Below are positions 41,545-51,921 of a DNA stretch of 64,000 nt, piece after piece. Numbering within the stretch: position 1 is the first letter of the stretch; every line of letters begins with the position of its first letter. Origin of the DNA: Moesziomyces globuligerus (Eukaryota; Basidiomycota; Ustilaginomycetes; Ustilaginales; Ustilaginaceae). The position numbers and the translations under genes are program-made. Under the pieces are notes generated by a model. That model was not told the origin of the DNA, ran no database searches, and was given only the letters and a program-made list of their open reading frames with translations. The stretch is from positions 744,001 through 808,000 of the forward strand of contig JARVLF010000010.1 of the NCBI GenBank assembly GCA_030849465.1, given 5' to 3'.

Positions 41545-42481
41545 TCAAGCTTTCTTTGCCTGGAAGGCGCCGCCTCCGCGCCCGCTCTTGTGTCGGTGCG
41601 CCAGGACCACGAAGAGGGAGCCATCCAGCACGCCCATGATGTCGTCCTTGTGCATGTAGCCTGCGAAGGATATGCCAAAAGCAACGTTGGGCAAGAAGTC
41701 AGCATGCACCCTTGCTAGCTTCACTGATCCCGGGCTCGTTTGCACCTACCGTCCTCGGGCCAGATGAGGATGTAGGTGGCACCCCACTCGAGAAGGAACG
41801 CTGTCATCCCAAACAGGTCAAAGACGTCGCGCCGGGAGTCCAGCATGGCCCAGACGTCTTTGAACGAGAGTGCGTCTCTGCCGTATCGACTGGAGCACTC
41901 GCTGATCACGCTGTCGAACTGCGTCTGTCGGAACATGCCGCGTCGATCGAAGGACTCGGTGTCCGACCCGTGCTTACACCGAGAGAGGTTGGCCACGTAG
42001 ATCCGCAGGAACGGATCCGGGAGCCAGTTCCACGCCGACTTGCCGTTCCGAGGCAGCGTGGGGTACGACATGGCCGTGTGGATGAGCACCATGGCGACGG
42101 CAGAGAGCACAAAGCCAAAGCCGAGCGCCAAGAAGCCCGAAAACGTGTCCATCGGCCAGATCACGCCGTCGCAATCACCATCAAAGAAGACCACATGCTG
42201 GTTGCAGCGTTGTGAGGTCAAACACACGTCGCTCGTCAGCTCGTCCGTCTCGTCAAATGGGCACAGCCACGCCGTCAAGCGAGAAGACTTACTCTCTGCA
42301 GCGTGGTGAGGCCTTTGGTTTTCGCAAGATAGTCGGGGGCGTTGCCGTTGGGATTCTTCCACGTGTTCTGCGGGGTGTACGGCACCGTGGTGCCCGCACC
42401 TCCAAAGTGAAGCTTGGTGTTGTCGAAGAAAGGATCGACATCCACGCTCCGAGGAACGCTGCCATTCGAATGGACGAGCAT
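41545..42481 (-). CDS. Caleosin family protein (peroxygenase-like)
   Basis: Three exons on the minus strand: 42481-42293, 42197-41750 and 41660-41545. Introns are 95 bp (GTAAGT...CAG) and 89 bp (GTAGGT...CAG), and the joined protein has 250 residues. The joins restore TTLQRHVVFFDGDCDGVIWP, a single EF-hand preceded by the conserved haem-ligand His, and WPEDGYMHKDDIMGVLDGSLF, the caleosin C-terminal block (motifs at the exon borders). Between them lie a hydrophobic stretch (FLALGFGFVLSAVAMVLI), PDPFLRIYVANLSRCKHGSD with the second conserved His, and a Phe-rich helical region. Caleosins sit on lipid droplets or ER, bind calcium and can act as haem peroxygenases on fatty-acid hydroperoxides (family knowledge). 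The start at 42481 is the first ATG of the conserved frame; a further 5' exon cannot be excluded. Confidence 0.9.
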
Positions 42482-43186
42482 GCTGCCACCACTGGAGCTA
42501 CGTGCTGAAAGGAAATGAACTCCGGAAGTGTGCGGGCGAGCAAGGCGATGAAGGCGATGAGATGGTGGTCAACGGACAAGGTTGAAGAGAAAGACAACCG
42601 CCCGGAAGGCGAAGCTCAGTAGCCATTCACAGCACGCCCACGCGGTCTCAGAGTCAATCGGCTCGCCAGCGTCTTAGGCAGGCACCGAGGACTAGGCACC
42701 GAGGGGGCTTTCGGGGCGCGCGCGTACTTTCACACGCTCAGATGTAGCTTTGACTGAGCGCTAGAAAGCACGGCCGACATGCTTCAGAGCTCGAGCGCGA
42801 GAGGCCAAGCAGAGCGGCTTCGCCGAATCATATGGCCAGTGACTATCCGGCGAGGTCCGAGATGTGACTTGAGAAGGCGTGCTTCCCGCATGCCAGCATG
42901 ATTCAGCGTACAACTCTGCTGACTGGACATCCTCCATCTGACTGGCTGTGCGTCGGCGGATTTTTCGGAACGTCTCCGACCCCAGCTCCGGAATATTCCC
43001 GCATGCAGCTTGATGTCGGACGAAGTCCCGACGATCTTGCGGGCGAACAGCAATGCGAGGTTCTTGAAAGAATGCACGAATCCACACAGCGAGGGTTCGA
43101 CGGGACGACGGGTGCTGCAATTTCTACATGTTCGAAGTGGAGCGTGGAGTAGTAGGCTCTCACGCGAGAGGACCAAGTCGTCGGAA
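42482..43186. other. Intergenic spacer
   Basis: 705 bp containing the caleosin promoter and the 3' region of the Ran-like gene. No gene, RNA or repeat is evident. Confidence 0.5.
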
Positions 43187-44147
43187 TCAGGCCGAAGCGG
43201 CCTTCTCGTACTCGGCGAAGAGCTTCTCGAGCTGCTCCTCGTCGATCTGCACGCGCGTGGATTGGCAACAGGCAGAGAGAGGCGGTCAGTAAAGCATGAA
43301 CTACAACCTGCATCGCCTGCTCCGGCGGCGCATAAGATCTAGCCAAGCGCGATCTGGCACTTACCTTCTCGATCTTGGGCTTCTCCAGGTCGACCTGGGC
43401 GGTGAGCTGGACCGAGTCGCCGAGCAGCGCCTTGCAGACTTCGAGCAGCAGCTCGTTGACGCCGTAGCTAGAAGTTCGAAGCAAAGCGGTGGGTCGGGGG
43501 GAAGCATTACGGTCAGTATCAGCGAGGCGAGCAACGCGCAAAGAGGTGCTAAAGGGGGCGCACTCACTTGGCCTGAGCAGAGATCTCGCGGTACGGGTGC
43601 TCCTTCTTGCGGGGGAACTCGATGGCATCGGGCTTGAGGTCACGGCCCTGTCACGGCGAATACGATGCGACCCAATAGTGGGAGCGAAACAGAACACAGG
43701 GAGACGAAAGGATCAGTAAGGGCTCGAAGTGTCTCGAAAGAGCCAGCGGGAAAAGCGTACCTTGATGTCGTCCGCCTTGGTGCCGACGACAACGATGGGG
43801 AGAGGCTCGGAGCCTTTGCGGCCGTTTGCCTTGATTACGGCATCGTACCACTCCTCCATGGCGGTGTAGCTGGCCTCGTTGGTGAGGTCAAAGAAGACGA
43901 TCGAGGCATCGGCGGTGCGGAAGAAGCCATCGTCTGGCAGACCACCCTTGGCGTGCAGGTTGGTGTCGAACAGGTTGAGCGTCACCTGGCCCGCCGAGGT
44001 CTGGAGCGTGACGGGGTACTGGGTGGTCTTGAGCGCCTTGATCTCCTTCGAGTCCGCCTTGGCCGACTTGATGCGGGTGGCAAACGAGGTCTTTCCCGAG
44101 CCAAACTGGCCGGCAAGCACGACCTTGAACTCCTTAGCAGACGCCAT
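43187..44147 (-). CDS. Ran-like small G protein with degenerate GTPase motifs
   Basis: Four exons on the minus strand: 44147-43761, 43647-43568, 43467-43365 and 43246-43187. Introns are 113, 100 and 118 bp, all GT-AG and phase-consistent, giving 209 residues. The whole length follows Ran/Gsp1: P-loop GQFGSGKT (residues 13-20), GGLPDDGFF in the place of Ran's GGLRDGYY, FPRKKEHPYREISAQANYG in the place of the Ran RKKN..YYDISAKSNY region, and a C-terminal extension. It is strongly divergent at the switch motifs. The WDTAGQ box is FDTNLH, losing the catalytic Gln, and the NKxD box is TKAD. Guanine specificity and GTP hydrolysis are therefore doubtful. It lacks the acidic DEDDDL tail of Ran. It may be a nuclear-transport or spindle regulator turned pseudo-GTPase (inference). 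Confidence 0.88.
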
Positions 44148-45157
44148 AGCGATGTATGTTGATGAGTGCGGTACGTTGGGGAGGGGTTGGGATGATGCTG
44201 TGGATGAATGTGGTGAGAGGAGAGCGAGCTTGGATCGACGTCCACTCAAGTACTCTGTGCCATAGGACCAGGGCTCGTGCGCTCACAGCATCTCGAGCTT
44301 TCTTCTGGGATCCGGCGATCAGGTTTGCGCGGCCCGAGGCAGCGACTCTTGGCTGCCAAATCACGCCTCGTGCAGCAAGCCGCGCCCAATTCTCGGCACC
44401 CGGACCACGCTGGCCTGGATTGCCGAGCTGGAGCGCGCAGCTCCGCACCCTATCCACAATTTGTCCGACCAGGCGCTGTACGGCCCTCAGAAGGCTTTGG
44501 AAGCGCAACCGCACCGCACCGCAGCCTCCACCTTGGCACAGCGGCGTGGCTGATGCTAATCTTAGCAACCAATTCTGGCCCGGCTGCTCGAGATGCAGCC
44601 TCCAGCTTGCCTTCTGGCGAGACACAACTCACTCTCGGCTCCAGCCGCAGCAGCCTGGCTGGAATCGTGCAGATCCGAGACTCTAGCCCGATCGGCAAGC
44701 CCTGATGCTGCTCAAGGCCGACGAGACACTGTTGCAAATCGGGAGGGTTGATCGCGTATGGATCGGGTCACGGAGCGAGGAGGGTGGAATTCCGTGATTG
44801 GAGCGAGGGGTGGTGTCTTCGCTTTCAGGGTCTCATTTCAGGCCACCACGCTACAGTAGCCTCGAGGCTGACAGAGGGCGCAGCACGGACCCTGAATTCA
44901 AGTCAGCCACGCCTCTCCAAGACATCACAAGCCTCATCTAAGCTTCTCCAGGTTCCATCATCCCTTGTCAATCGTCTGCAGACTTCGCAAGCATCACCTA
45001 CGCCTGGCTACGCCCTCCTAGATGTGCTCGACGCCAACCTCTTCGCTTTGAGTCTAGGGCAACTAAGCCCGGAAGGCACCCAGTCCTTCTCTCGAGGAGA
45101 GGGAGAAGCTAGCCTGAACAGCCCGCGACCAGGCTTCGAGCCCTAGAAAGCTCTGCG
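44148..45157. other. Divergent promoter region
   Basis: 1.0 kb between the minus-strand Ran-like gene and the plus-strand phosphatase-HbrB gene. No gene or clear motif is supported. Confidence 0.5.
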
Positions 45158-48121
45158 ATGCCGTCCAATCGCCTCCTCGTCACCTTGGTCCGCCATGGCG
45201 AGTCTCAGGACAACCAGCAGGGCATCTGGGCCGGCTTCCGCGACACCCCCTTAACCCAGACTGGCATCAACCAGGCCAGAGCGCTAGGCCAGTCGTTCGC
45301 CAACGTGCCCCTCACTGCCATCTACTGCAGCGATCTCAAGCGCGCTGCCATGACGGCCGACGAGATCCTCAAGTCCAATCGATCCATCCCTCCCCCGCCT
45401 CTCGTGCAGTCAAAGTCGCTTCGCGAGATCAACTTTGGCCAGGCAGAAGGTCAGAGCTACGCCCATGCAGAGTGGATGCAAGGCTCCACCGGCGAGGACG
45501 CTCGCAACTTCCGCTTTCCGCAGGGCGAGTCGCTCGAAGAGGTCAACGCCAGGATCGCAAAGGCAGTGCGCCAGTTCATCCTTCCTCGCATCGAAGCGCT
45601 TCGCAAAAAGCCGCCATCTCAGCATTCGGCCGCGGGCGACCTGGGCCACATCTGCATCGTCGCTCATGGCATTGCCATCGCCGAGCTCTTGCGCGTCTTC
45701 ATGTCCCTTCATGACGATTCGCCTGCCAGCCCCTGGCTCAATCCGAAGCTCTCCTACCAGCGCATCCGCCTCGAGAACACCGGCTGGTCGCGCTTGGAGC
45801 TTGCGGTTCCCTACCAAGCAGACGAGACTTCTCCTCTCGACGGTACTAGCAGCACTGCAGGTCACTTCACCGCCTCGAACCACTTTGCCGACAGCGATCT
45901 CTACGAGGGTCACACGGACGGCTTTGGCAGATCTGCGCTGCAGAACGAACTGATGTCTCCCTCTCTCACGACATCTGCTGCCGCCAACCGATCCGAACCG
46001 GGCGCTCGCCCCATCTACGTCAGGATCCTCTGTCAAAACCAGACCGACCATCTGCGCGGCCTCAATCTGCAGCATTCCTCCGGAAACTCGGCTGCCAAGG
46101 TCGTTGCCCATCTGGCCGGCGGTGGTGCCGCCAAGGCCGCTTCGGGCAACAGCCCAGCGCCCGGCGCATCGTCTTCGTCAGCTATCAACCCGGCGGCAGT
46201 CGGGCTTCCGCAGTCAGCTACGCTCGCATCGATCGCCTCCAACGCCACAAGCTCCCACTCCCACTCCAATGCTGCTATGACGCCATCCACGCCCGCGCCC
46301 GGCGCCAACCTGTCCACCAACGGCACCACACATAGCTCATCGACCACGCCAGCTTCGGCGCGCAGTCTAGGTGCCTACGACGCTCGCATGATGACCAGGG
46401 AGCTCGAGCGCGCTGGCGCAGCAGCCATGCTGTCGGGCTCCGAGGCCGGTGCAACAAGCGCAGTGGGCGTAGCGAGCACATCCAACTATCCCACCTCCGG
46501 CTCCTCGTTCACACTCGCCGCCGACCGAACGGCGCCTTCCGTGGGCCTAGGAGCCACTGCCGCCAATACTAGCATTTCCACATCGCCCGCCGTCGGTAGC
46601 GCCCTCACTCCGGCCCATGCCGGCGCATCGCAATCTGGCCCTTCAAACTCGCAAGCATCCACCCTCTTCGGCGCCTATCCGCAAACAGCTTCCGGCTCGT
46701 TCACAACCGTCGCCTCGCCCAACCCTGGAGCCTTGAGCTTCAATGCTGGCCCCGGCGCCTCGTCCGACACGTGGCAGATGATCTGCGTTCGTGTGCTGGC
46801 GCTCTTTAACGGCGAGCCTTTACGCACCAGCATCGAAGAGATCAACGATTTGGTCACCTTGCACATCCGCAAGACGCTCGACCGCGGTCAGGCGCAAGCC
46901 ATCGAGTCGCTCACCCTCGATCTATTCTCCTTGACGTCGACAGGAACGCTGACGCTCAACTCCAAGCTGCAGGGTCTCGATGATTCACGTCTTCTGCTTC
47001 GTCTGGTCGAAGTCTGGACCTTCTTCCTTGGCCAGATTCTCCCTTACTGCGAAGGCTGCTTCCTGCCCCTGCGCACAGATCCTGTGCTGCGCAATCTCGT
47101 GGCGACATCCGGATCCTACGGAGGCGCAAGCGGTGCTGGAGGCGTGGCTGCCAGCACGTCCGGCGCTGGTCTCTTTAGTGCTGGCAGCAATCTCACGCAG
47201 TCAGGTGCAGCGCTCCTGCTTTCGGGAGCGCCGAGGGCGGGGATGGATCTGCAGCCTATCGATGTTCGGAAGGTGTTGATGGTTGTCTTTCGAGACCAGG
47301 TGTTGATGCCGATCTACGAGCGCCTCTTCCAATTATTTGCGCATCTGTCCGAGCTCGATCCTGCATTTGCAGCCGGCGAAGATGCGCTTTCGGCTGGCGG
47401 AGGCGACGACGGGATCAAGCAGGTGTCGCTGCGACTTCTCCAGATGGTCAGCGTTCTCGCCGGCATCCTGAGCGACGACCAAGCCCAGAAGGCTATGGAC
47501 GACTTGCTCCGCGCCCTAAGGCTGGGTTCCAAGAGCGCTTCGGCTGGTCGAAGTGGTGGAACAGGCGATGTGCCCCATGCACGATCCACCTCGCCAAGTC
47601 AGAGGAACAATCGCCATGGCTGGATGGCGCAGAAAGCTCGCAAGCACGGCATGGCCTCCAATGGCCACGAGAACGAGGTCGATCGGGGTCCTTCCAGACC
47701 TGCGCTGGATCCTATCGCGATCGGTCGAAATGGCTACGCCAACTCGACTCAATTTCGGCCCGATGCGTCGGGCAACAGTGGCCAGCACGCGTTTCTCAAG
47801 CGTCCGGGTCAGCTGTCCAATCTCAAGGATGCACTAGGCTCGCGCTTCGGTTCGGCGATGACAGAGGACGAGTATCTGACGTCGCTGCGATCGCCCGCAG
47901 GCTCGCCTGCCATCTCGACGCCGGGCCAGCCTCAAACGCCTGTGATGCCGGGTGTGGACGAGACTAAGGTCGCGTCCTCGATGGATGACATCTCTGAACG
48001 ATCTCGACACGAGGAGCACAGCGCCACCGCGCCGATCCTCGCGGGCGCATCGAGTCCCGCGATCAATCCGATACCCCAGCAGAGCGGACAAGCGTCGACT
48101 GCGCCAGCACTTGCCGCGTGA
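45158..48121 (+). CDS. Histidine phosphatase domain fused to HbrB (TORC2 Bit61/PRR5-type) domain
   Basis: A single intron-free frame of 987 residues. Residues 1-220 are a histidine phosphatase (phosphoglycerate mutase-like) domain: LVTLVRHGESQDN with the phospho-His near 13, YCSDLKRAAMTAD, INFGQAEGQ and a second His near 170 in CIVAHGIAIAEL. Residues ~225-535 are a Ser/Ala/Thr/Gly-rich linker. Residues ~538-785 match the HbrB domain: WQMICVRVLALFNGEPLRTS, RLVEVWTFFLGQILPYCEG, FLPL, IDVRKVLMVVFRDQVLMPIY. HbrB proteins (Bit61, PRR5/Protor) are TORC2 subunits; histidine phosphatases act on phospho-substrates such as fructose 2,6-bisphosphate or phosphoproteins. A basic, Ser-rich tail follows. 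No stop or splice signal separates the two domains; the combined function is unknown. Confidence 0.9.
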   Translation: MPSNRLLVTLVRHGESQDNQQGIWAGFRDTPLTQTGINQARALGQSFANVPLTAIYCSDLKRAAMTADEILKSNRSIPPPPLVQSKSLREINFGQAEGQSYAHAEWMQGSTGEDARNFRFPQGESLEEVNARIAKAVRQFILPRIEALRKKPPSQHSAAGDLGHICIVAHGIAIAELLRVFMSLHDDSPASPWLNPKLSYQRIRLENTGWSRLELAVPYQADETSPLDGTSSTAGHFTASNHFADSDLYEGHTDGFGRSALQNELMSPSLTTSAAANRSEPGARPIYVRILCQNQTDHLRGLNLQHSSGNSAAKVVAHLAGGGAAKAASGNSPAPGASSSSAINPAAVGLPQSATLASIASNATSSHSHSNAAMTPSTPAPGANLSTNGTTHSSSTTPASARSLGAYDARMMTRELERAGAAAMLSGSEAGATSAVGVASTSNYPTSGSSFTLAADRTAPSVGLGATAANTSISTSPAVGSALTPAHAGASQSGPSNSQASTLFGAYPQTASGSFTTVASPNPGALSFNAGPGASSDTWQMICVRVLALFNGEPLRTSIEEINDLVTLHIRKTLDRGQAQAIESLTLDLFSLTSTGTLTLNSKLQGLDDSRLLLRLVEVWTFFLGQILPYCEGCFLPLRTDPVLRNLVATSGSYGGASGAGGVAASTSGAGLFSAGSNLTQSGAALLLSGAPRAGMDLQPIDVRKVLMVVFRDQVLMPIYERLFQLFAHLSELDPAFAAGEDALSAGGGDDGIKQVSLRLLQMVSVLAGILSDDQAQKAMDDLLRALRLGSKSASAGRSGGTGDVPHARSTSPSQRNNRHGWMAQKARKHGMASNGHENEVDRGPSRPALDPIAIGRNGYANSTQFRPDASGNSGQHAFLKRPGQLSNLKDALGSRFGSAMTEDEYLTSLRSPAGSPAISTPGQPQTPVMPGVDETKVASSMDDISERSRHEEHSATAPILAGASSPAINPIPQQSGQASTAPALAA

Positions 48122-51100
48122 AGCTGTCCCCTAGAACGAGTCACGACGGCCAACTGATGATGATTACAGCAGCCTCGCCGGCTGCGCCACTTGCCAAATC
48201 ACGTTGAATGCAGGGTGCTTGCTTCCGTGAGCGAGCCTGACGACGGATCCCGGTGCGTGCAGGCTGAGTTTGTGGTCGGTGCGACTCGAGCTCGACCCAC
48301 TGCGCATGACGAGCTAGGAAGGACTCGGTCCGGCGAATGGAACCATCATGTATGGCGAGGACGTTGGACGATCGGAGCTTGGATCGGAAGCGTTGAGCAG
48401 GCCTGGCCCCTGGCTCTAGCCAGACTGGCGACGACGGGTGTGCATCCAGGTCCGACCGGGGCACCGCCGTCACCTTAGGTCGGAACGGAGAAAAGGAGCT
48501 AGTTGCAGATTTGTCGGCGATGCTTGATGCAGATGCAATTCTGGTTGCCCCTTCAAGGTGGGGCTGCAGGAGCCAAGTTTCAGGAACAAGGGCGACGTTG
48601 CTTGTGAGGACGATAGCGGGATTATACTGTCCGGACTTGCCATCTGGCTTGCGGAGGAAACACGAACAACATCCGTACGCACGCGGGTCGCTCGGCGGCA
48701 TCTGCGGTCACCAAGATGGTTCACACGTCGCACGACAATGAGTCTCTCCGACATCGTTGCCTACGGTTCTGCGGAGGCCGGTGCGGCTGACGGCCCGGCT
48801 GGATGCAGGTAGCGGCGGCAGAGTCATCATACCGCCCGCAGGTACGGAATCACGTCCTTGAAGCTGCACGAGTCGTTCCCAAGAAGCCCGGACGAGCAAG
48901 CACCGTTCTGGACCCGTGGGGTGCGTCTCTATCTCGTCATCCTGGGCAAGCTAGGGGAAGGTTCTGGATGCAACCTCGCCGCGCACGCCTCTTTCTCAAG
49001 CGAGGAAAGCCAGCGCTGCTTCGACACATGCTCACTGAGCTGGATGTGGGCTTGGAGCGAACGAGAAGCTCGAGGATCGGATTGGCGGTTCCAACGAATG
49101 GTCATCGGGATTACTGTACATCCCATTGGTGGCAGCCGCGCTGCTAGGAGCCGTCGGGGTTAGGCTCGGACCGATCAGAGCGACACGATTTTGGACAGCG
49201 ATTCCACTCTCTTTTTAGAGTCGGACATGGGCACGCACCCAAACAACAGCTGGTCGCGGGTTTCGGCGAAGTAATTGACCGAGCGCAGGCGGGATGCTGA
49301 TCGCTTTTCCAGATTTCCGAGCTGCATGACCTCCCTCCCACATCTCCTCCCACACCGAGCCTTCGACGCCCTCTCCTCCTCCCCTTCTCGGCGCCAGGAG
49401 GTTGGCAGCGTTGCTGCATGTCGACAGGCTGGTCCTCACAAGTTCCTGCGCCGTTGTCGGAGTGCGGCTCACGAATTCGCGAGCCGAAATCTGGATCTCC
49501 TCCACTGACTGGAAGGCAGCGGATGTCTCCACCAATGGCGCGACTTTCCGTGCTGCTGCTGCTGCTGAGCACATCGTTGCCTACCTTGTTCGGTTTCGGA
49601 CCCGTCGACATCCGCAATGGTGATGCATGGCGTTCGTCAGTTTCGTCAGAGCTTACCTCCTCGGCAGCACAGATTGCTTCGATGTCACGACGTGCGGATG
49701 CGTCGTGCGTGCTCTGCGTGCTCTCCTCGCCTTTTCACGATTATCGCGATGACCTCGTACAGGACGGTGCCAAGTCGAAAAGTGACAGCTGACGTCGTGG
49801 CAGGCAAATAAACTCCGTGTGTCCCGCCCGCGGGCGAGAGGCGAGACATTTTTGCCAAAAGAAAGGGAACAAAAGCAAAGCGGAATTCATGGCGAGCTGC
49901 AGCACAGGTGGAAGAGCATCGTGCATCGCGCGTCCTATCCCGACGCCGATGCTGGAATTCCCACCCTGGGCCCTCGTGGCCCTCTCACGCCTCGACAGGG
50001 TGCACACAGCATCCATGCATGTCGTGCATAGACGCACCGCGTACCGAATCGCTTTCTTCTTCGGCCGACCACGGACCGCTCAACTCAGACGCATCGCAGG
50101 CAGCGTACCAGTGGTACCCATTCGGCCTCACCGGCGTTTGAACTTCTCGAGGCGTTTGGTCCCGACACAGCTCGTCCACTCGCGCCGAGGTGCTATGCGA
50201 CACACTCCTGCTCAGCATCGTCTGACGTCGTCTTCGCACCTCGTCGGCCTGAGGTCGTCCTTCGACCCATGCTGACAAGCACCGACTACATGCGCCCGGC
50301 CAGCGATTCATCAAGTAAGCATGCCGCTCGCCCAATGCCTCCACCGCACTGACTTGAAGCATGTCGAGCGAGTCGTCCGTAACAGGTCCTTTCCTACGTC
50401 TGCAAAGACGTGCAAGCCTGTGTCCGTCGGCGGGCAGCAGCCAAAGTTGCGATACGCTAGTCAGGCACACGCGCAGCGGACCATTTTGTTCCGCACAGCT
50501 CGCACAGCGGAGGCGCATGCTTGACAGGTCTCTTCTGCTGCCCGCTGCAGCCAAGTGGTGCGACTCGGAACGGCCTCGACAAGGCATGGCACAGCCTTGG
50601 ATGTGTCGCCCACCTTTCGCTTTGAAATCTCCAAGCGCTGCGATGGATCTCGTGTCGTCGCTCCACCAGAGCCACTTTCGCCCTCCGACGGGCGCGGTGC
50701 ATTTTCCAGCAACACACGGGCTAGAACCAGATCTGCCTCGGTTGCGGGTGCGACATTCGGCATGGCTTCGGTCCACGCCGTGCGCTCCTGAGACATTGCT
50801 GCATCCTGATGCGTGCATGGAACCAGACCTTCATGCGTCGCCCACCAGCCCCTCCCAGTCTTGTTCGCGCAAACAGCGCTACCTCGCTGTGACCCTCGCT
50901 AATTGCGCGCATCTCGCATCCGAAGGTGCCGTCGCATGGCAGCGCGGCGCCCCTCTTACAACTTGGTGCTGAAAGCACAGGAGCGTCTTCCGCACGCAAG
51001 ACACGCGTAGGAACCATCCCAGCCCGAGAGCGATGCTGCAATGCCGCCGAGTGAGTGACAAACACACCCGCATTGCGGCTCGTGGCGCTTTCATTCCATC

Positions 51101-51921
51101 GTGCAATTCCATCCGAGTCCGCTCCGCACCGCCCACATTGCGGCACAGAGCCTCGCCCGTGATGCACATCGAAGCAGGCTTTGCAGCGGTCCCGACCCTG
51201 ACATCCAGCTCGAGCTTCTGGATGTCGGCCAATCGCGACACTGCATGTGTACATCCGCACTTTAAACTCGCATCGCATCCTCATCCACCAAGCCCTGTAT
51301 CTCCGCTCGTTCCCGCAAACCTCCAGGCGATCGTCCCTGCCCCTGATCCTGCACCCAGGCTCGTGCGTGTCATGGCGGCTGCACCGAGGCTCGCGCCTCC
51401 GTCCCCAGCTCTCGGTGCGCGGGCAGTTGCATGAAACCGAACGTTCCTTCCCAATCCCGGTCTCGTTGCCATGCCCACTTGCTCTTTCCGGATCTTCCCA
51501 TGAGGAGTAGACACTCGACCCTCTCTCGTAACCGCCACCATCTACTCATTCCCCGCGAAACAGCCTGACCCTGACTGGGTACCCGTCACCCTTCGCGAGA
51601 TGCCTGCAGTGCTCGACTTCCACTGCCACAACTAAGAGGACTCATAAGGCAACCTGTCCACCATCCCCGACCCTTCGGAGCCCCTCCTTTCTTCGTAACA
51701 CTACTCGCCCGCTCCTTTCAATCGCACAGCCTGCCTCCGCGGCGCCCCACTGCGCATCCCCAACCATTCTCAGCACAACGATCAGGAGCGCGAGCGGCAC
51801 TTCTAAGCTGCAAGACAGCCCCGGGCCTGCAAGCGACTTTGAGCTAGCCCGAGCCACCGACAGACGAGTGGCACTCAACATCAAAGACACTTTCCAATCG
51901 AGCAAAGACTTTGCTTGGTCA
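48122..51921. other. 3.8-kb gene-free stretch upstream of the Zn2Cys6 gene
   Basis: This is the longest gene-poor stretch of the window. Many overlapping open frames of 60-280 residues exist on both strands, but none shows family motifs, a signal peptide or consistent codon use. The largest (minus strand, 49985-50818) is Arg/Ser/Cys-rich and resembles antisense noise. A long regulatory region, long 5' UTR or non-coding RNA is possible. Confidence 0.45.

Noticed and set aside
49985..50818. 277-residue minus-strand open frame
   Set aside because: It lacks any family motif, has irregular Cys and Arg content and overlaps a plus-strand frame of similar quality; not supported as a gene.
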